Shown piece by piece: positions 33,946 through 42,662 of a stretch of DNA of 64,000 nt. The notes beneath the pieces are model-generated. The model had not been told where the DNA came from, ran no database searches, and saw nothing but the letters and a program-made list of their open reading frames with translations. Position numbers and translations under genes: made by a program. Within the stretch, counting starts at the first letter, position 1. The number at the start of each line of letters is the position of its first letter. Origin of the DNA: JAKSSE01 sp045597645 (GTDB lineage Bacteria > Bacillota > Clostridia > Lachnospirales > Lachnospiraceae); NCBI GenBank assembly GCA_045597645.1, contig JAZLKM010000002.1, positions 140,059-204,058 of the forward strand. The letters run 5' to 3'.

Positions 33946-35223
33946 TCATTTGAGTGATGCTAAAGTATCATAGAATGTAGGATAAGATATATTGACACAT
34001 TCGCCATGTATTATATCAGTGTCTCCAGATGCAACTAGGCTTGCAACTGTAAATGCCATTGCTATTCGATGATCGTCGTAAGAATTTATATTAGCGCCTC
34101 TAAGTGCTGTCGCACCATTTATTATCATACCATCATCTGTAGGCGTAATATCAGCACCCATAGCTTTTAAATTAGTTACTACTGTATCAATGCGATTTGA
34201 CTCTTTTACCTTCAATTCAGCAGCATCTTTGATAGTAGTAACTCCTTTGGCCTGAGTCGCCATTATGGCGATTACAGGTATTTCATCTATAAGAGCAGGA
34301 ATAATATCACCTTCAATGGTTGTTGCTTTTAAATCGGGAGTATATTTTACGAGAAGATCGCATACTGGTTCGCCAGAAGCGGTTCTTTCATTTAGCTTTT
34401 GTATGTTACCTCCCATTTTAAGTGCAACTTGCAATACACCGTCACGTGTGGGATTTATGCCTACATTTTTTATGAGAATCTCAGAATCTGGTGTAATTAG
34501 TCCTGCAACGATAAAAAATGCAGCAGAGCTTATATCACCGGGTACAAGTACTTTTTGCCCAACTAATTTAGGTGATGGAGTTATTGTCGCAGTATTACCA
34601 TTAGAGATAATTTCACCGCCAAATCCGTTTATCATAAGCTCAGTATGATTTCTAGATAAAACAGGTTCTGTAACAGAAGTCTTGCCTTCGGCATACATAC
34701 CTGCTAATAGGACGCAGGATTTGACCTGCGCTGATGCTACGGGGCTAACGTAATCAATTCCCTTTAATGATGAGGGATTGATAATAAGTGGAGCACAACC
34801 GTTTCCAGAAGCAGATTTTATATTCGCACCCATTTGAGTTAATGGGTCAATTACACGCTTCATTGGACGGGTATTTAGTGAAGCATCTCCCGACATTTCA
34901 CTGGAGAATTTTTGCCCTGATAATATGCCGGCCATAAGCCTTGTGGTAGTACCACTGTTGCCGGTGTCTATTATCCCAAGTGGTTCATTAAGACCATATA
35001 AGCCTTTTCCATGAACGAGGATACGTTCAGAATTTTCTTCTATAGTAATCCCCATTGACCTAAAGGCACCCATAGTTGAGCGACAGTCCGCGCTGTCAAG
35101 GAATCCTTTTATTTCAGTGAGCCCTTCAGATAATGCGCCTAGCATTATTGAGCGATGCGATATTGACTTGTCGCCAGGTACGGTAAGCTCACCTCTTAGG
35201 TTTGATCTTGGTGAAAGAATCAT
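33946..35223 (-). CDS. aroA: 3-phosphoshikimate 1-carboxyvinyltransferase (EPSP synthase)
   Basis: 425 residues. It opens with LRGELTVPGDKSISHRSIML, the shikimate-phosphate-binding start of EPSP synthase, and has GNSGTTTRLMAGIL, the PEP-site region. RNHTELMINGFGG and VKESNRIDTVVTNLKAMGAD also fit the family. The residue after GNSGT is Thr rather than Ala, typical of class II bacterial enzymes (inference). It catalyses the sixth step of the shikimate pathway. The start is one base after the tyrA stop, so the two form a minus-strand operon for aromatic amino acid synthesis. Confidence 0.95.
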   Translation of the reverse strand: MILSPRSNLRGELTVPGDKSISHRSIMLGALSEGLTEIKGFLDSADCRSTMGAFRSMGITIEENSERILVHGKGLYGLNEPLGIIDTGNSGTTTRLMAGILSGQKFSSEMSGDASLNTRPMKRVIDPLTQMGANIKSASGNGCAPLIINPSSLKGIDYVSPVASAQVKSCVLLAGMYAEGKTSVTEPVLSRNHTELMINGFGGEIISNGNTATITPSPKLVGQKVLVPGDISSAAFFIVAGLITPDSEILIKNVGINPTRDGVLQVALKMGGNIQKLNERTASGEPVCDLLVKYTPDLKATTIEGDIIPALIDEIPVIAIMATQAKGVTTIKDAAELKVKESNRIDTVVTNLKAMGADITPTDDGMIINGATALRGANINSYDDHRIAMAFTVASLVASGDTDIIHGECVNISYPTFYDTLASLK

Positions 35224-35224
35224 T

Positions 35225-36322
35225 TTAGCTCCTTCTTATCGTATATTTGTTTTCCTTTAATAATTTGATAGCTTTTTCGCAAGAATCGTTATCGTAAAAA
35301 GCAAGTCGTAACACGCCCCATACAAATTCACGATTATGGATAATATTCATATCCTTTATGCTTATATGCGCGTCTGCTAATATTGTTGCAACTTTAGCGA
35401 TTGAACCTTCTACATCCTCGATATCAGTGTAAAAGCAGTACTCTGTGGATGCGGGGCCTTTGCTTCGTACAGGCAAGGAATCACGATATTCCTTTGCGTT
35501 CGAGATATATTTTTTTATCTCACTGCCGTTGGAATTACTAATGATATCCCTTATATAAGCTAATTTTTCTTGATATAGATCAATAAGTGGTAAAATGGCA
35601 TCTTTGTTTGAAAGGAAAATTTCCTCCCACATAGTTGGGTCGGAAGCTGCAATTCGAGTCGTATCCCTAAAGCCGCCTGCAGCGATTGCAGGGAGTACTT
35701 CATTCGGGTCATCTATTGATGCAACCGCAGCAACTAAAGCAAATGCAACAGCATGTGGAAGATGACTGATAGCCGCTACAAACTGATCATGAGATTTGGC
35801 ATCCAAAATGTATGGAATGCATCTAAAACCTTTTATAAATTCATAAAAACTTTGGACTTTAGTCTTAGGAATTGAATCTGAAGGAGTCAAAAGATAGTAT
35901 GCATTTACATATAAATCGGCAGACGATGCATCATATCCAGACTTTTCACTTCCCGCCATAGGATGACCACCTATAAATTGGCTAGAAAGACCAAGTTTTT
36001 CTACCTCATCACATATATCGCCTTTTACAGAACCAGCATCAGTCAATACTGTATCATCAGAAAGATATGGTTTTAAATCAGTCAAAAATTTAGTATTAAC
36101 AATGACAGGGAGGCAAAGGAAAATATAAGTACTTTTACCAATTTCATCTAGAGATGGGTTACATGTGTTGTTAATCACACCATCTTTGTAAGCCAACTCA
36201 ATTACAGACTCGGTGCGATTGTAACCAAGTATTCTAATGTTTGGATAATATCTTCGCATAGTTTTGGCTAAGGAGCCACCAATGAGCCCCATGCCTACTA
36301 TACATACAGTAATATTTGACAT
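35225..36322 (-). CDS. tyrA: Prephenate dehydrogenase with C-terminal ACT domain
   Basis: 365 residues. The N-terminal Rossmann motif is CIVGMGLIGGSLAKTM. The catalytic region includes GGHPMAGSEKSGYDAS and AAISHLPHAVAFAL, with the His residues of TyrA. AAGGFRDTTRIAASDPTMW completes the family core. The last ~75 residues form an ACT domain (IEDVEGSIAKVATILADAHI), suggesting feedback control by an amino acid, usually tyrosine. It converts prephenate to 4-hydroxyphenylpyruvate. It is the first gene of the tyrA-aroA unit and is divergent from icd. Confidence 0.93.
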   Translation of the reverse strand: MSNITVCIVGMGLIGGSLAKTMRRYYPNIRILGYNRTESVIELAYKDGVINNTCNPSLDEIGKSTYIFLCLPVIVNTKFLTDLKPYLSDDTVLTDAGSVKGDICDEVEKLGLSSQFIGGHPMAGSEKSGYDASSADLYVNAYYLLTPSDSIPKTKVQSFYEFIKGFRCIPYILDAKSHDQFVAAISHLPHAVAFALVAAVASIDDPNEVLPAIAAGGFRDTTRIAASDPTMWEEIFLSNKDAILPLIDLYQEKLAYIRDIISNSNGSEIKKYISNAKEYRDSLPVRSKGPASTEYCFYTDIEDVEGSIAKVATILADAHISIKDMNIIHNREFVWGVLRLAFYDNDSCEKAIKLLKENKYTIRRS

Positions 36323-36520
36323 GACTCGCCTTTCTAGGGGTTACGCTTGTCTAAATATACCATATATTGTAAGATATTCATAACATTTTTATGTTTTCAA
36401 TTAGGATTTTTATTATTAAAAGTCTTTACATTATGATATATATTGTGGCAAATTATTATATTATGTTAGGGGCTAGATTATTACACGTAGGCTAGTGATT
36501 CTAGAAAAAGAGGTGCTGTG
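36323..36520. other. AT-rich divergent intergenic region tyrA / icd
   Basis: 198 bases containing the promoters of two divergent genes. Several -10-like strings occur (TATTAT, TATATT near 36454-36462; TATATT on the minus strand near 36350), but no well-spaced -35 pair could be chosen for either side. A TTTACA lies at 36425-36430. No riboswitch, tRNA or small gene is seen. Confidence 0.5.
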
Positions 36521-37732
36521 ATGAAGAAGATACAGATGACTACTCCGTTAGTAGAGATGGATGGAGATGAGATGACCAGAATTCTCTGGCAGATGATTAA
36601 GGATGACTTGCTATTGCCTTTTGTTGATCTGAAGACAGAGTATTATGATTTGGGATTAGAAAATAGAAATGCTACCGATGATCAGGTAACTGTCGATAGT
36701 GCAAATGCCACCAGAAAATATGGTGTTGCTGTCAAATGTGCCACAATAACTCCTAATGCTGCACGTATGAGTGAGTACAATCTTAAGGAGATGTGGAAGA
36801 GCCCAAATGGCACAATCCGAGCTATTCTTGACGGTACAGTGTTCAGAGCACCGATTATTGTTGATGGTATTCTTCCTAATGTACGTACCTGGCAAAAGCC
36901 TATTACGATTGCAAGACATGCATATGGTGATGTCTATAAGAACACTGAGCTTAAAGTTAAAGCAGGCTCAAAGGTTGAGCTTGTAATGACAGATAAAGAT
37001 GGAAATGAGACTAGATGCCTGGTGCATGATTATAAGAGCGATGGAGTTGCGCAAGGATTACACAATCTCTGTCCATCTATAGAGAGCTTTGCCAGAAGCT
37101 GCTTTGAGTACGCTCTTAGTGTTAAACAGGATATTTGGTTTGCTACAAAAGATACAATTTCAAAGCAGTACGATCACACATTTAAAGATATATTCCAAGA
37201 AATCTTTGATGCAGAATATTCTAAGAAATTTGAAGCGGCAGGTATTACCTATTTTTATACCTTGATTGATGATGCCGTAGCTCGTGTAATGAAATCTGAG
37301 GGCGGATTCATATGGGCTTGTAAGAATTACGATGGTGATGTTATGTCTGACATGATTTCATCAGCATTTGGTTCACTGGCTATGATGACGTCGGTACTTG
37401 TATCTCCTAATGGATTTTTTGAGTATGAGGCCGCTCATGGCACTGTTCAGAGACATTATTACAAGCATCTTAAGGGAGAGGAGACCTCGACAAATTCAGT
37501 AGCTACAATTTTTGCATGGTCTGGAGCTCTCAGAAAAAGAGGTGAGTTAGACAATAATGATGAGCTTATGGCTTTTGCTGATAAGCTTGAAAAAGCATGT
37601 ATAGAGACTATTGAAAATGGAACAATGACAAAGGATCTAGCTCTCATTACAACACTTAAAGACGTAAAAGTAGTAAATAGTGAGGACTTTATTCTTGCTA
37701 TTGCAGACAGATTGAAAGGTATGCTTGACTGA
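36521..37732 (+). CDS. icd: Isocitrate dehydrogenase (NADP+), type II
   Basis: 403 residues from ATG 36521 (a GTG lies directly before it; AGAGGTG favours the ATG). It begins with KKIQMTTPLVEMDGDEMTRI and has ATITPNAARMSEYNLKEMWK and SPNGTIRAILDGTVFRAPI, the pattern of the homodimeric type II enzymes shared with eukaryotes, not the Escherichia coli type I form. YEAAHGTVQRHYYKHLKGEE marks the cofactor region. It makes 2-oxoglutarate and NADPH, mainly for glutamate synthesis in anaerobes. It is two bases from the downstream ABC-F gene. Confidence 0.95.
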   Translation: MKKIQMTTPLVEMDGDEMTRILWQMIKDDLLLPFVDLKTEYYDLGLENRNATDDQVTVDSANATRKYGVAVKCATITPNAARMSEYNLKEMWKSPNGTIRAILDGTVFRAPIIVDGILPNVRTWQKPITIARHAYGDVYKNTELKVKAGSKVELVMTDKDGNETRCLVHDYKSDGVAQGLHNLCPSIESFARSCFEYALSVKQDIWFATKDTISKQYDHTFKDIFQEIFDAEYSKKFEAAGITYFYTLIDDAVARVMKSEGGFIWACKNYDGDVMSDMISSAFGSLAMMTSVLVSPNGFFEYEAAHGTVQRHYYKHLKGEETSTNSVATIFAWSGALRKRGELDNNDELMAFADKLEKACIETIENGTMTKDLALITTLKDVKVVNSEDFILAIADRLKGMLD

Positions 37733-37734
37733 TC

Positions 37735-39669
37735 ATGGTTTTATCATGTTCACATATAAATAAAGCTTATGGGGGAGACGTAATCCTAGATGACGTCTCC
37801 CTGCTTTTAGAGGAGAAAGAAAAAGCAGCAATTATTGGTGCTAACGGAGCAGGCAAATCTACTTTGCTTAAAATCATTGCTGGAGTGGAGCAGTCAGACT
37901 CTGGGGATATTGGCATTAGTCATAATGCGACTATAGGTTATCTTTCTCAGCATCAGGATGAAGCACTTTCTGGTACTATTCGGGAAGTGATTATTTCAGC
38001 ACGACCGGATATATTAGAGATGGAGGAGAAGCTACGCAATATTGAGAGTAAAATGAATGAACTTTCAGGAGATGAGCTAACTTCTTTGCTACATGAATAT
38101 GACCGGATTCACAACATTTTTGACCGAGAGGGTGGCTACTCATATCGAAGCGAAGCTCTAGGAGTACTTAGGGGACTGGGGTTTTTGGAGAGCGAATATG
38201 ATAAGCCTGTAAGCCAGTTGTCAGGAGGCCAAAAGACTCGTGTTGCATTGGGGAGACTTCTTGTTCAAAAGCCTGATGTATTGCTTTTGGATGAGCCAAT
38301 AAACCATTTGGATTTATCTAGCGTTTCTTGGCTAGAAGGCTTTTTGCTTGCGTATCCCAAAGCGGTTCTGATAATAGCACACGATAGGTATTTCCTAGAT
38401 AAAGTTGTCACAAAGGTGATAGAAATAAGTAAGCATAAATCAACTATGTATAAAGGAAATTATACTGCTTTCAGAGAAAAGAAGGCCATTGTGGAGACTG
38501 CAGAGCTTAATGCATATGAGAAGCAACGCAGAGAAATTGAACATCAGGAGGCTGTAATACAAAAACTGGAGTCGTTTAATCGAGAAAAATCTATAAAACG
38601 AGCTGAGAGTCGTAAAAAAATGCTGGACAAAGTGGAACGCTTAGAAAAGCCGACTGAAGAGCTCTTAGATATGAAGCTTTCGCTTAAGGCATTGAGACGA
38701 AGCGGAGAAGATGTGCTTTTTGTAGATGATTTAGAAAAATCGTACAATGGTAAAACTTTGTTCACAAATTTGTCTTTTGAAGTGCATAGAGGCCAGAGAG
38801 TGGGGCTGCTAGGCGATAACGGAACAGGAAAATCAACGATTTTAAAAATAATAAATGGTCTTGTTACACCTGAAAAAGGACAGGTCACATATGGCACGCA
38901 GGTGGATGTAGGCTACTATGACCAGGAACAGCAACTGTTAAATATGGATTTGACTGTTTTTGATGAATTGCATGAGACATATCCGTATTTAAATAATACT
39001 CAGATAAGAAATACACTGGGCGCGTTTTTATTTAGGAATGACGATGTCTTTAAAAAAGTTGGAGACTTATCGGGTGGCGAGCGCGGTAGAGTTTCATTGG
39101 CGAAACTGATGCTTTCTGGATCGAATTTTTTGATACTTGATGAGCCAACTAACCATCTTGATATGACCTCGAAGGAAATTTTAGAGGATGCTCTTAATGA
39201 ATTTGAGGGAACTGTATTATTTGTATCACATGATAGATATTTTATAAACAGAGTTGCGGATGTAATATTGGAACTAGATGGATGCCATATAACAAAGTAT
39301 CTGGGAAATTATGATGATTATGTTGCAAATAAAGAGGTACGACTTGATTTGACAAATAATAGTGCTTCTAAACCTAGCTTGGATACATCTTCCCAATCCC
39401 AGATACATCCATCAGACGATGGGAAGCTAGACTGGCAGGCCGCTAAGGAGGAAAAAGCTAGAAAAGCAAAGCTTCAGAAGGAACTAAAAAATACTGAGGA
39501 AGCAATAGACGCCACTGAGAAGCGTAAAAAGGAGCTTGAAGATATGCTTTGGGATCCTAATATAGCGACAAATTCGGTTAAATTACAGGAAATTACGAAT
39601 GAAATAAATCAGTGTGATGATAAGTTGCTTGAGCTTATGGAAAAGTGGGAGGAACTTAGCATCGAATAG
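37735..39669 (+). CDS. ABC-F family ATPase
   Basis: 644 residues with two ABC domains and no membrane segment. Walker A motifs are GANGAGKSTLL (about 36) and GDNGTGKSTIL (about 361). Signatures are LSGGQKTRVALGR and LSGGERGRVSLAK. Walker B boxes are LLLDEPINHLD and LILDEPTNHLD. The inter-domain linker is helical and basic (RREIEHQEAVIQKLESFN), and a C-terminal coiled coil of ~80 residues follows an Ser/Asn linker. This is the YdiF/Uup-like ABC-F form that acts at the ribosome; resistance function cannot be inferred. It probably shares a transcript with icd. Confidence 0.92.
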   Translation: MVLSCSHINKAYGGDVILDDVSLLLEEKEKAAIIGANGAGKSTLLKIIAGVEQSDSGDIGISHNATIGYLSQHQDEALSGTIREVIISARPDILEMEEKLRNIESKMNELSGDELTSLLHEYDRIHNIFDREGGYSYRSEALGVLRGLGFLESEYDKPVSQLSGGQKTRVALGRLLVQKPDVLLLDEPINHLDLSSVSWLEGFLLAYPKAVLIIAHDRYFLDKVVTKVIEISKHKSTMYKGNYTAFREKKAIVETAELNAYEKQRREIEHQEAVIQKLESFNREKSIKRAESRKKMLDKVERLEKPTEELLDMKLSLKALRRSGEDVLFVDDLEKSYNGKTLFTNLSFEVHRGQRVGLLGDNGTGKSTILKIINGLVTPEKGQVTYGTQVDVGYYDQEQQLLNMDLTVFDELHETYPYLNNTQIRNTLGAFLFRNDDVFKKVGDLSGGERGRVSLAKLMLSGSNFLILDEPTNHLDMTSKEILEDALNEFEGTVLFVSHDRYFINRVADVILELDGCHITKYLGNYDDYVANKEVRLDLTNNSASKPSLDTSSQSQIHPSDDGKLDWQAAKEEKARKAKLQKELKNTEEAIDATEKRKKELEDMLWDPNIATNSVKLQEITNEINQCDDKLLELMEKWEELSIE

Positions 39670-39694
39670 CATTGTTATATTTCTAACAAATTGT

Positions 39695-39724
39695 TTGACA
39701 CTGTCATAATTATTCTTATATAAT
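39695..39724 (+). promoter_or_regulatory. Consensus sigma-A promoter for rex
   Basis: TTGACA (39695-39700) and TATAAT (39719-39724), both perfect, 18 bases apart. This is the best promoter in the window, 38 bases before the GTG start of rex. Confidence 0.88.
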
Positions 39725-39725
39725 T

Positions 39726-39737
39726 GTCATATATGAC
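39726..39737. promoter_or_regulatory. Perfect palindrome at the rex transcription start
   Basis: GTCATATATGAC is a perfect 12-base palindrome beginning one base after the -10, so it would cover the start site. A TTAACAA half-site (39743-39749), like half of the known Rex operator, follows. Binding by Rex itself or another repressor is possible; the palindrome does not match the usual TTGTTAA-N4-TTAACAA form. Confidence 0.5.
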
Positions 39738-39761
39738 TATTTTTTAACAAGGAGAAGGGCA

Positions 39762-40397
39762 GTGGAAAATAGTATTTCAAAGGCTGTAATTAGGAGAATG
39801 CCTAGATATTATAGATATCTCGGGGAGCTATTAGAGGAAGGAATTGAACGCATATCCTCAGGTGAGCTTAGTCAAAGAATGCATGTTACCGCGTCGCAGA
39901 TCAGGCAGGATTTGAATAATTTTGGAGGATTTGGCCAGCAAGGTTATGGATATAATGTTCAGTATCTTCATGATGAAATTGGCAAGATACTTGGACTAAA
40001 TGAGATGCACAATGTGATTATTATTGGTGCAGGTAATTTAGGGCAGGCAATTGCAAATTATGCTAGGTTTGAGAGAGTAAGCTTCAAAGTTATAGCTTTG
40101 TTTGATGTTAATCCGGCAATGAAGGATAAGACCATTAGAGATATTCCTGTATACATGCTTAGCGATTTGCCTGAGTTTGTAAAGAACAACAAAGTTAATA
40201 TAGCAGCATTGACTTTGCCTAAAAAAGAGGCAGAACCGGTAGCTCAGCAAGTTGTAGATTTAGGCATAAAGGCAATCTGGAATTTTGCCCACGTAGATTT
40301 GGACACCTTTGGTGAAGAAATAACTGTAGAAAACGTGCATCTTTCAGATAGCTTAATGCAGCTTTCGTACAAAATTGCGGAGAGAAAACGAGGATGA
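39762..40397 (+). CDS. rex: Redox-sensing transcriptional repressor Rex
   Basis: 211 residues, GTG start after AAGGAGAAGG. The N-terminal winged helix has RMPRYYRYLGELLEEGIERI and SSGELSQRMHVTASQIRQDL. The Rossmann domain contains NVIIIGAGNLGQAIANY for NADH binding, and the C-terminal swapped helix is present (LSDSLMQLSYKIAER). Rex senses the NADH/NAD+ ratio and represses fermentation genes. It probably has autoregulatory potential through the palindrome at its promoter. It overlaps the downstream coiled-coil gene (ATGA). Confidence 0.96.
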   Translation: MENSISKAVIRRMPRYYRYLGELLEEGIERISSGELSQRMHVTASQIRQDLNNFGGFGQQGYGYNVQYLHDEIGKILGLNEMHNVIIIGAGNLGQAIANYARFERVSFKVIALFDVNPAMKDKTIRDIPVYMLSDLPEFVKNNKVNIAALTLPKKEAEPVAQQVVDLGIKAIWNFAHVDLDTFGEEITVENVHLSDSLMQLSYKIAERKRG

Positions 40398-41122
40398 GTA
40401 ATACTACCTCTGAGAATGAAAATAAAGATTTCCTTGCAGCATTGCAGGGAGTAAAAGTGCCACTTTTGGTTTTGGATCAGAAGTGGCACAGATTATTTGC
40501 GCTTAATGGAAAACCGGAAAATGTTACGCTTCTTGAAAAAGAGGAACGAGAGCTTCTAGAACTGCAGGGGCATCTTAACGATGAAATAAAGAATCTAAAA
40601 ATTGTAAAAGCTAAGCTTATGGCAAACGTTGTTGCTAATATGGAAGGTGCTAACACTCAGAGCGCAGATATGGATAAGCAGAGGGCCGACGATAAGCGTT
40701 TGTTAGAGGAAACACAACAAAAAATTGCTGATGATGTGGATAAATTAGCCGAATTGCCCTCGCTTTTAGCTGAGGTTAATAAAAATCTTATGCTTGCGAC
40801 TATGGATTTTTGCTATAATAAGATGCGTACAAATACCACTGAAGTTAAAGAGATTACAAAGTGGATTCAAGATGTACGCCTGGAACTTAAAAAGAACATA
40901 ATCAAAAAGCAGAATAGAGAGCTTAATAACAAAGAAATTTATAGTTATATGCATGATATATTTGGCATGGAACTAGTTAATGTCTTTGATTTATCATATG
41001 ATGGTTTCGATTTAGGCATAGCAGATGAGAAAAGCGACGAGGAGAAAGCGCTTGACGCTGCACAGGCGAAAAAGGAAGCTGGCCGAAAAAAAGAGAACAT
41101 CAACGTACCGGATGAGACTTAA
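40394..41122 (+). CDS. Coiled-coil protein cotranscribed with rex (unknown)
   Basis: 242 residues, ATG overlapping the rex stop (ATGA). A short N-terminal segment (LQGVKVPLLVLDQKWHRLF) is followed by a long charged coiled coil (about 40-135). A second helical part (TMDFCYNKMRTNTTEVKEIT) and a C-terminal conserved-looking piece (IYSYMHDIFGMELVNVFDLS) follow, then a lysine/alanine-rich tail. No membrane span, signal peptide or enzyme motif is seen. I do not recognise the family. Coupling to rex suggests coexpression, not necessarily redox function. Confidence 0.7.
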   Translation: MSNTTSENENKDFLAALQGVKVPLLVLDQKWHRLFALNGKPENVTLLEKEERELLELQGHLNDEIKNLKIVKAKLMANVVANMEGANTQSADMDKQRADDKRLLEETQQKIADDVDKLAELPSLLAEVNKNLMLATMDFCYNKMRTNTTEVKEITKWIQDVRLELKKNIIKKQNRELNNKEIYSYMHDIFGMELVNVFDLSYDGFDLGIADEKSDEEKALDAAQAKKEAGRKKENINVPDET

Positions 41123-41123
41123 G

Positions 41124-41151
41124 ACTCTGCCTGCTAAGGCAGAGTTTTTTT
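41124..41151 (+). terminator. Intrinsic terminator just before nnr
   Basis: Perfect 8-bp stem ACTCTGCC (41124-41131) / GGCAGAGT (41138-41145), loop TGCTAA, followed by seven T. The nnr ribosome-binding site GGAGGGG begins three bases later. It ends the rex unit, or attenuates nnr. Confidence 0.85.
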
Positions 41152-41162
41152 ATGGAGGGGAT

Positions 41163-42662
41163 ATGAAAGCGGTTGTAAGTAGTGAACTGATGAAGGCTTT
41201 TGACAGCTATACAATTGATAAAATTGGATTATCTCAGGATGTTCTTATGGAACGAGCGGCTTTATATGCTTTTGATCATATTGCTTCTGTCGCCGGAGAA
41301 GGAAAAAACAACATTCTTGTGGCATGCGGACCTGGAAATAACGGAGGCGATGGTCTGGCACTAGCGAGGTTATTATATTTTCACGGTCTTGATGTGAAAG
41401 TGTTTATGCCCCAAAAAACAAGTAAATTATCAGCTGGTTGCATTAGGCAGTTGGAAATATGCAAAAATATTGGAATTGAGGTAATAAACGATTTGCCCCA
41501 AAGCTGTGATATTGTTGTAGACGCCCTTTTTGGCGTAGGTCTAACTCGTAATATTGATGGCGAATATGCTGATATTGTAAGAGCACTAAATAGTTATAGT
41601 GGTTATAAAGTGGCGTTAGATATTCCGTCTGGAATAAATAGTGACACTGGCCAGGTAATGGGCCTGGCATTTGAGGCAGACGTTACAGTAAGCTTTGGAC
41701 TGATAAAACAAGGGCAGCTACTATATCCTGGCAGAAGTTTTTGCGGACGACTTCTAGTGGGTGATATTGGTATATATCCTAACAGTGACGTGGGAGAGGT
41801 CTCTTGCTTTACATTAGAGCAGTCGGATATCTGTGAACTATTACCTCCCAGAAAAGTTGATTCAAATAAGGGTACATATGGGCGAGCATTGATTATTGCT
41901 GGATCAAATGATATGGCAGGAGCAGCTGTGCTCGCTGCAAAAGCTGCATATTTATCTGGTGCGGGATTGGTGAATGTATTCACTAGTGAATCATGTAGAG
42001 AAATAGTGTTAAAATCGTTACCTGAAGCTGTGCTTACTACTTATAATGATAACGATTATAAGGATAAGCTTGTTAATGCGATAAATAGTGCCACATCAGT
42101 ATTAGTGGGACCCGGGCTCGGACAATCTCAAACATCTGCGGATATAGTGCGTATAACAGCAAATTATGCCAGGCAAGAATTGGTAATGGATGCGGATGCT
42201 TTAAATATTTTAGCCCAGGACAATGACATTATAAATAACATAAAGACATCCTTGACCATTACACCACACATGAAAGAAATGAGTAGATTGTCTGGGAAAA
42301 GTATAAATGAACTTAAGTCAGATAGATGCACTATGGCTGCTGATTATGCAAAAGCAAATAACATGACTGTAGTAATGAAAGATGCCTGTACCGTTATTGC
42401 TTATCCAAATGGAGATACTTTTATTAATACGAGTGGGAATCCTGGGATGAGTACAGCGGGTTCAGGAGATGTATTGGCAGGTCTTTTGGCAGGACTTCTG
42501 GCTCAGGGAGTAAAAAGCAATGTGGCGCCACAATTAGCAGTATTTATTCATGGCTTTGCAGGTGATATTGCAGCGAAAATAAAGGGATTACATGGACTTA
42601 TGGCGTCTGATATAGCAGATGCATTGCCGATAGCGATGGGAGTAAGTGATGGAAAAATTTAA
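41163..42662 (+). CDS. nnr: Bifunctional NAD(P)H-hydrate epimerase / ADP-dependent dehydratase
   Basis: 499 residues from ATG 41163 (GGAGGGG two bases upstream of the AT spacer); a longer open frame to 41025 runs back through the terminator and the previous gene and is rejected. The N-terminal YjeF_N epimerase domain has VACGPGNNGGDGLALARLL. The C-terminal ribokinase-like dehydratase domain has GTYGRALIIAGSNDMAGAAV, LVGPGLGQS and MSTAGSGDVLAGLLAGLLAQ. It repairs damaged NADH/NADPH hydrates. It overlaps the alr start by 14 bases. Confidence 0.95.
   Translation: MKAVVSSELMKAFDSYTIDKIGLSQDVLMERAALYAFDHIASVAGEGKNNILVACGPGNNGGDGLALARLLYFHGLDVKVFMPQKTSKLSAGCIRQLEICKNIGIEVINDLPQSCDIVVDALFGVGLTRNIDGEYADIVRALNSYSGYKVALDIPSGINSDTGQVMGLAFEADVTVSFGLIKQGQLLYPGRSFCGRLLVGDIGIYPNSDVGEVSCFTLEQSDICELLPPRKVDSNKGTYGRALIIAGSNDMAGAAVLAAKAAYLSGAGLVNVFTSESCREIVLKSLPEAVLTTYNDNDYKDKLVNAINSATSVLVGPGLGQSQTSADIVRITANYARQELVMDADALNILAQDNDIINNIKTSLTITPHMKEMSRLSGKSINELKSDRCTMAADYAKANNMTVVMKDACTVIAYPNGDTFINTSGNPGMSTAGSGDVLAGLLAGLLAQGVKSNVAPQLAVFIHGFAGDIAAKIKGLHGLMASDIADALPIAMGVSDGKI

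Noticed and set aside
41025..41162. N-terminal extension of the nnr reading frame.
   Set aside because: It runs through the intrinsic terminator and an upstream gene in another frame, and lacks a start signal; ATG 41163 has a strong site.
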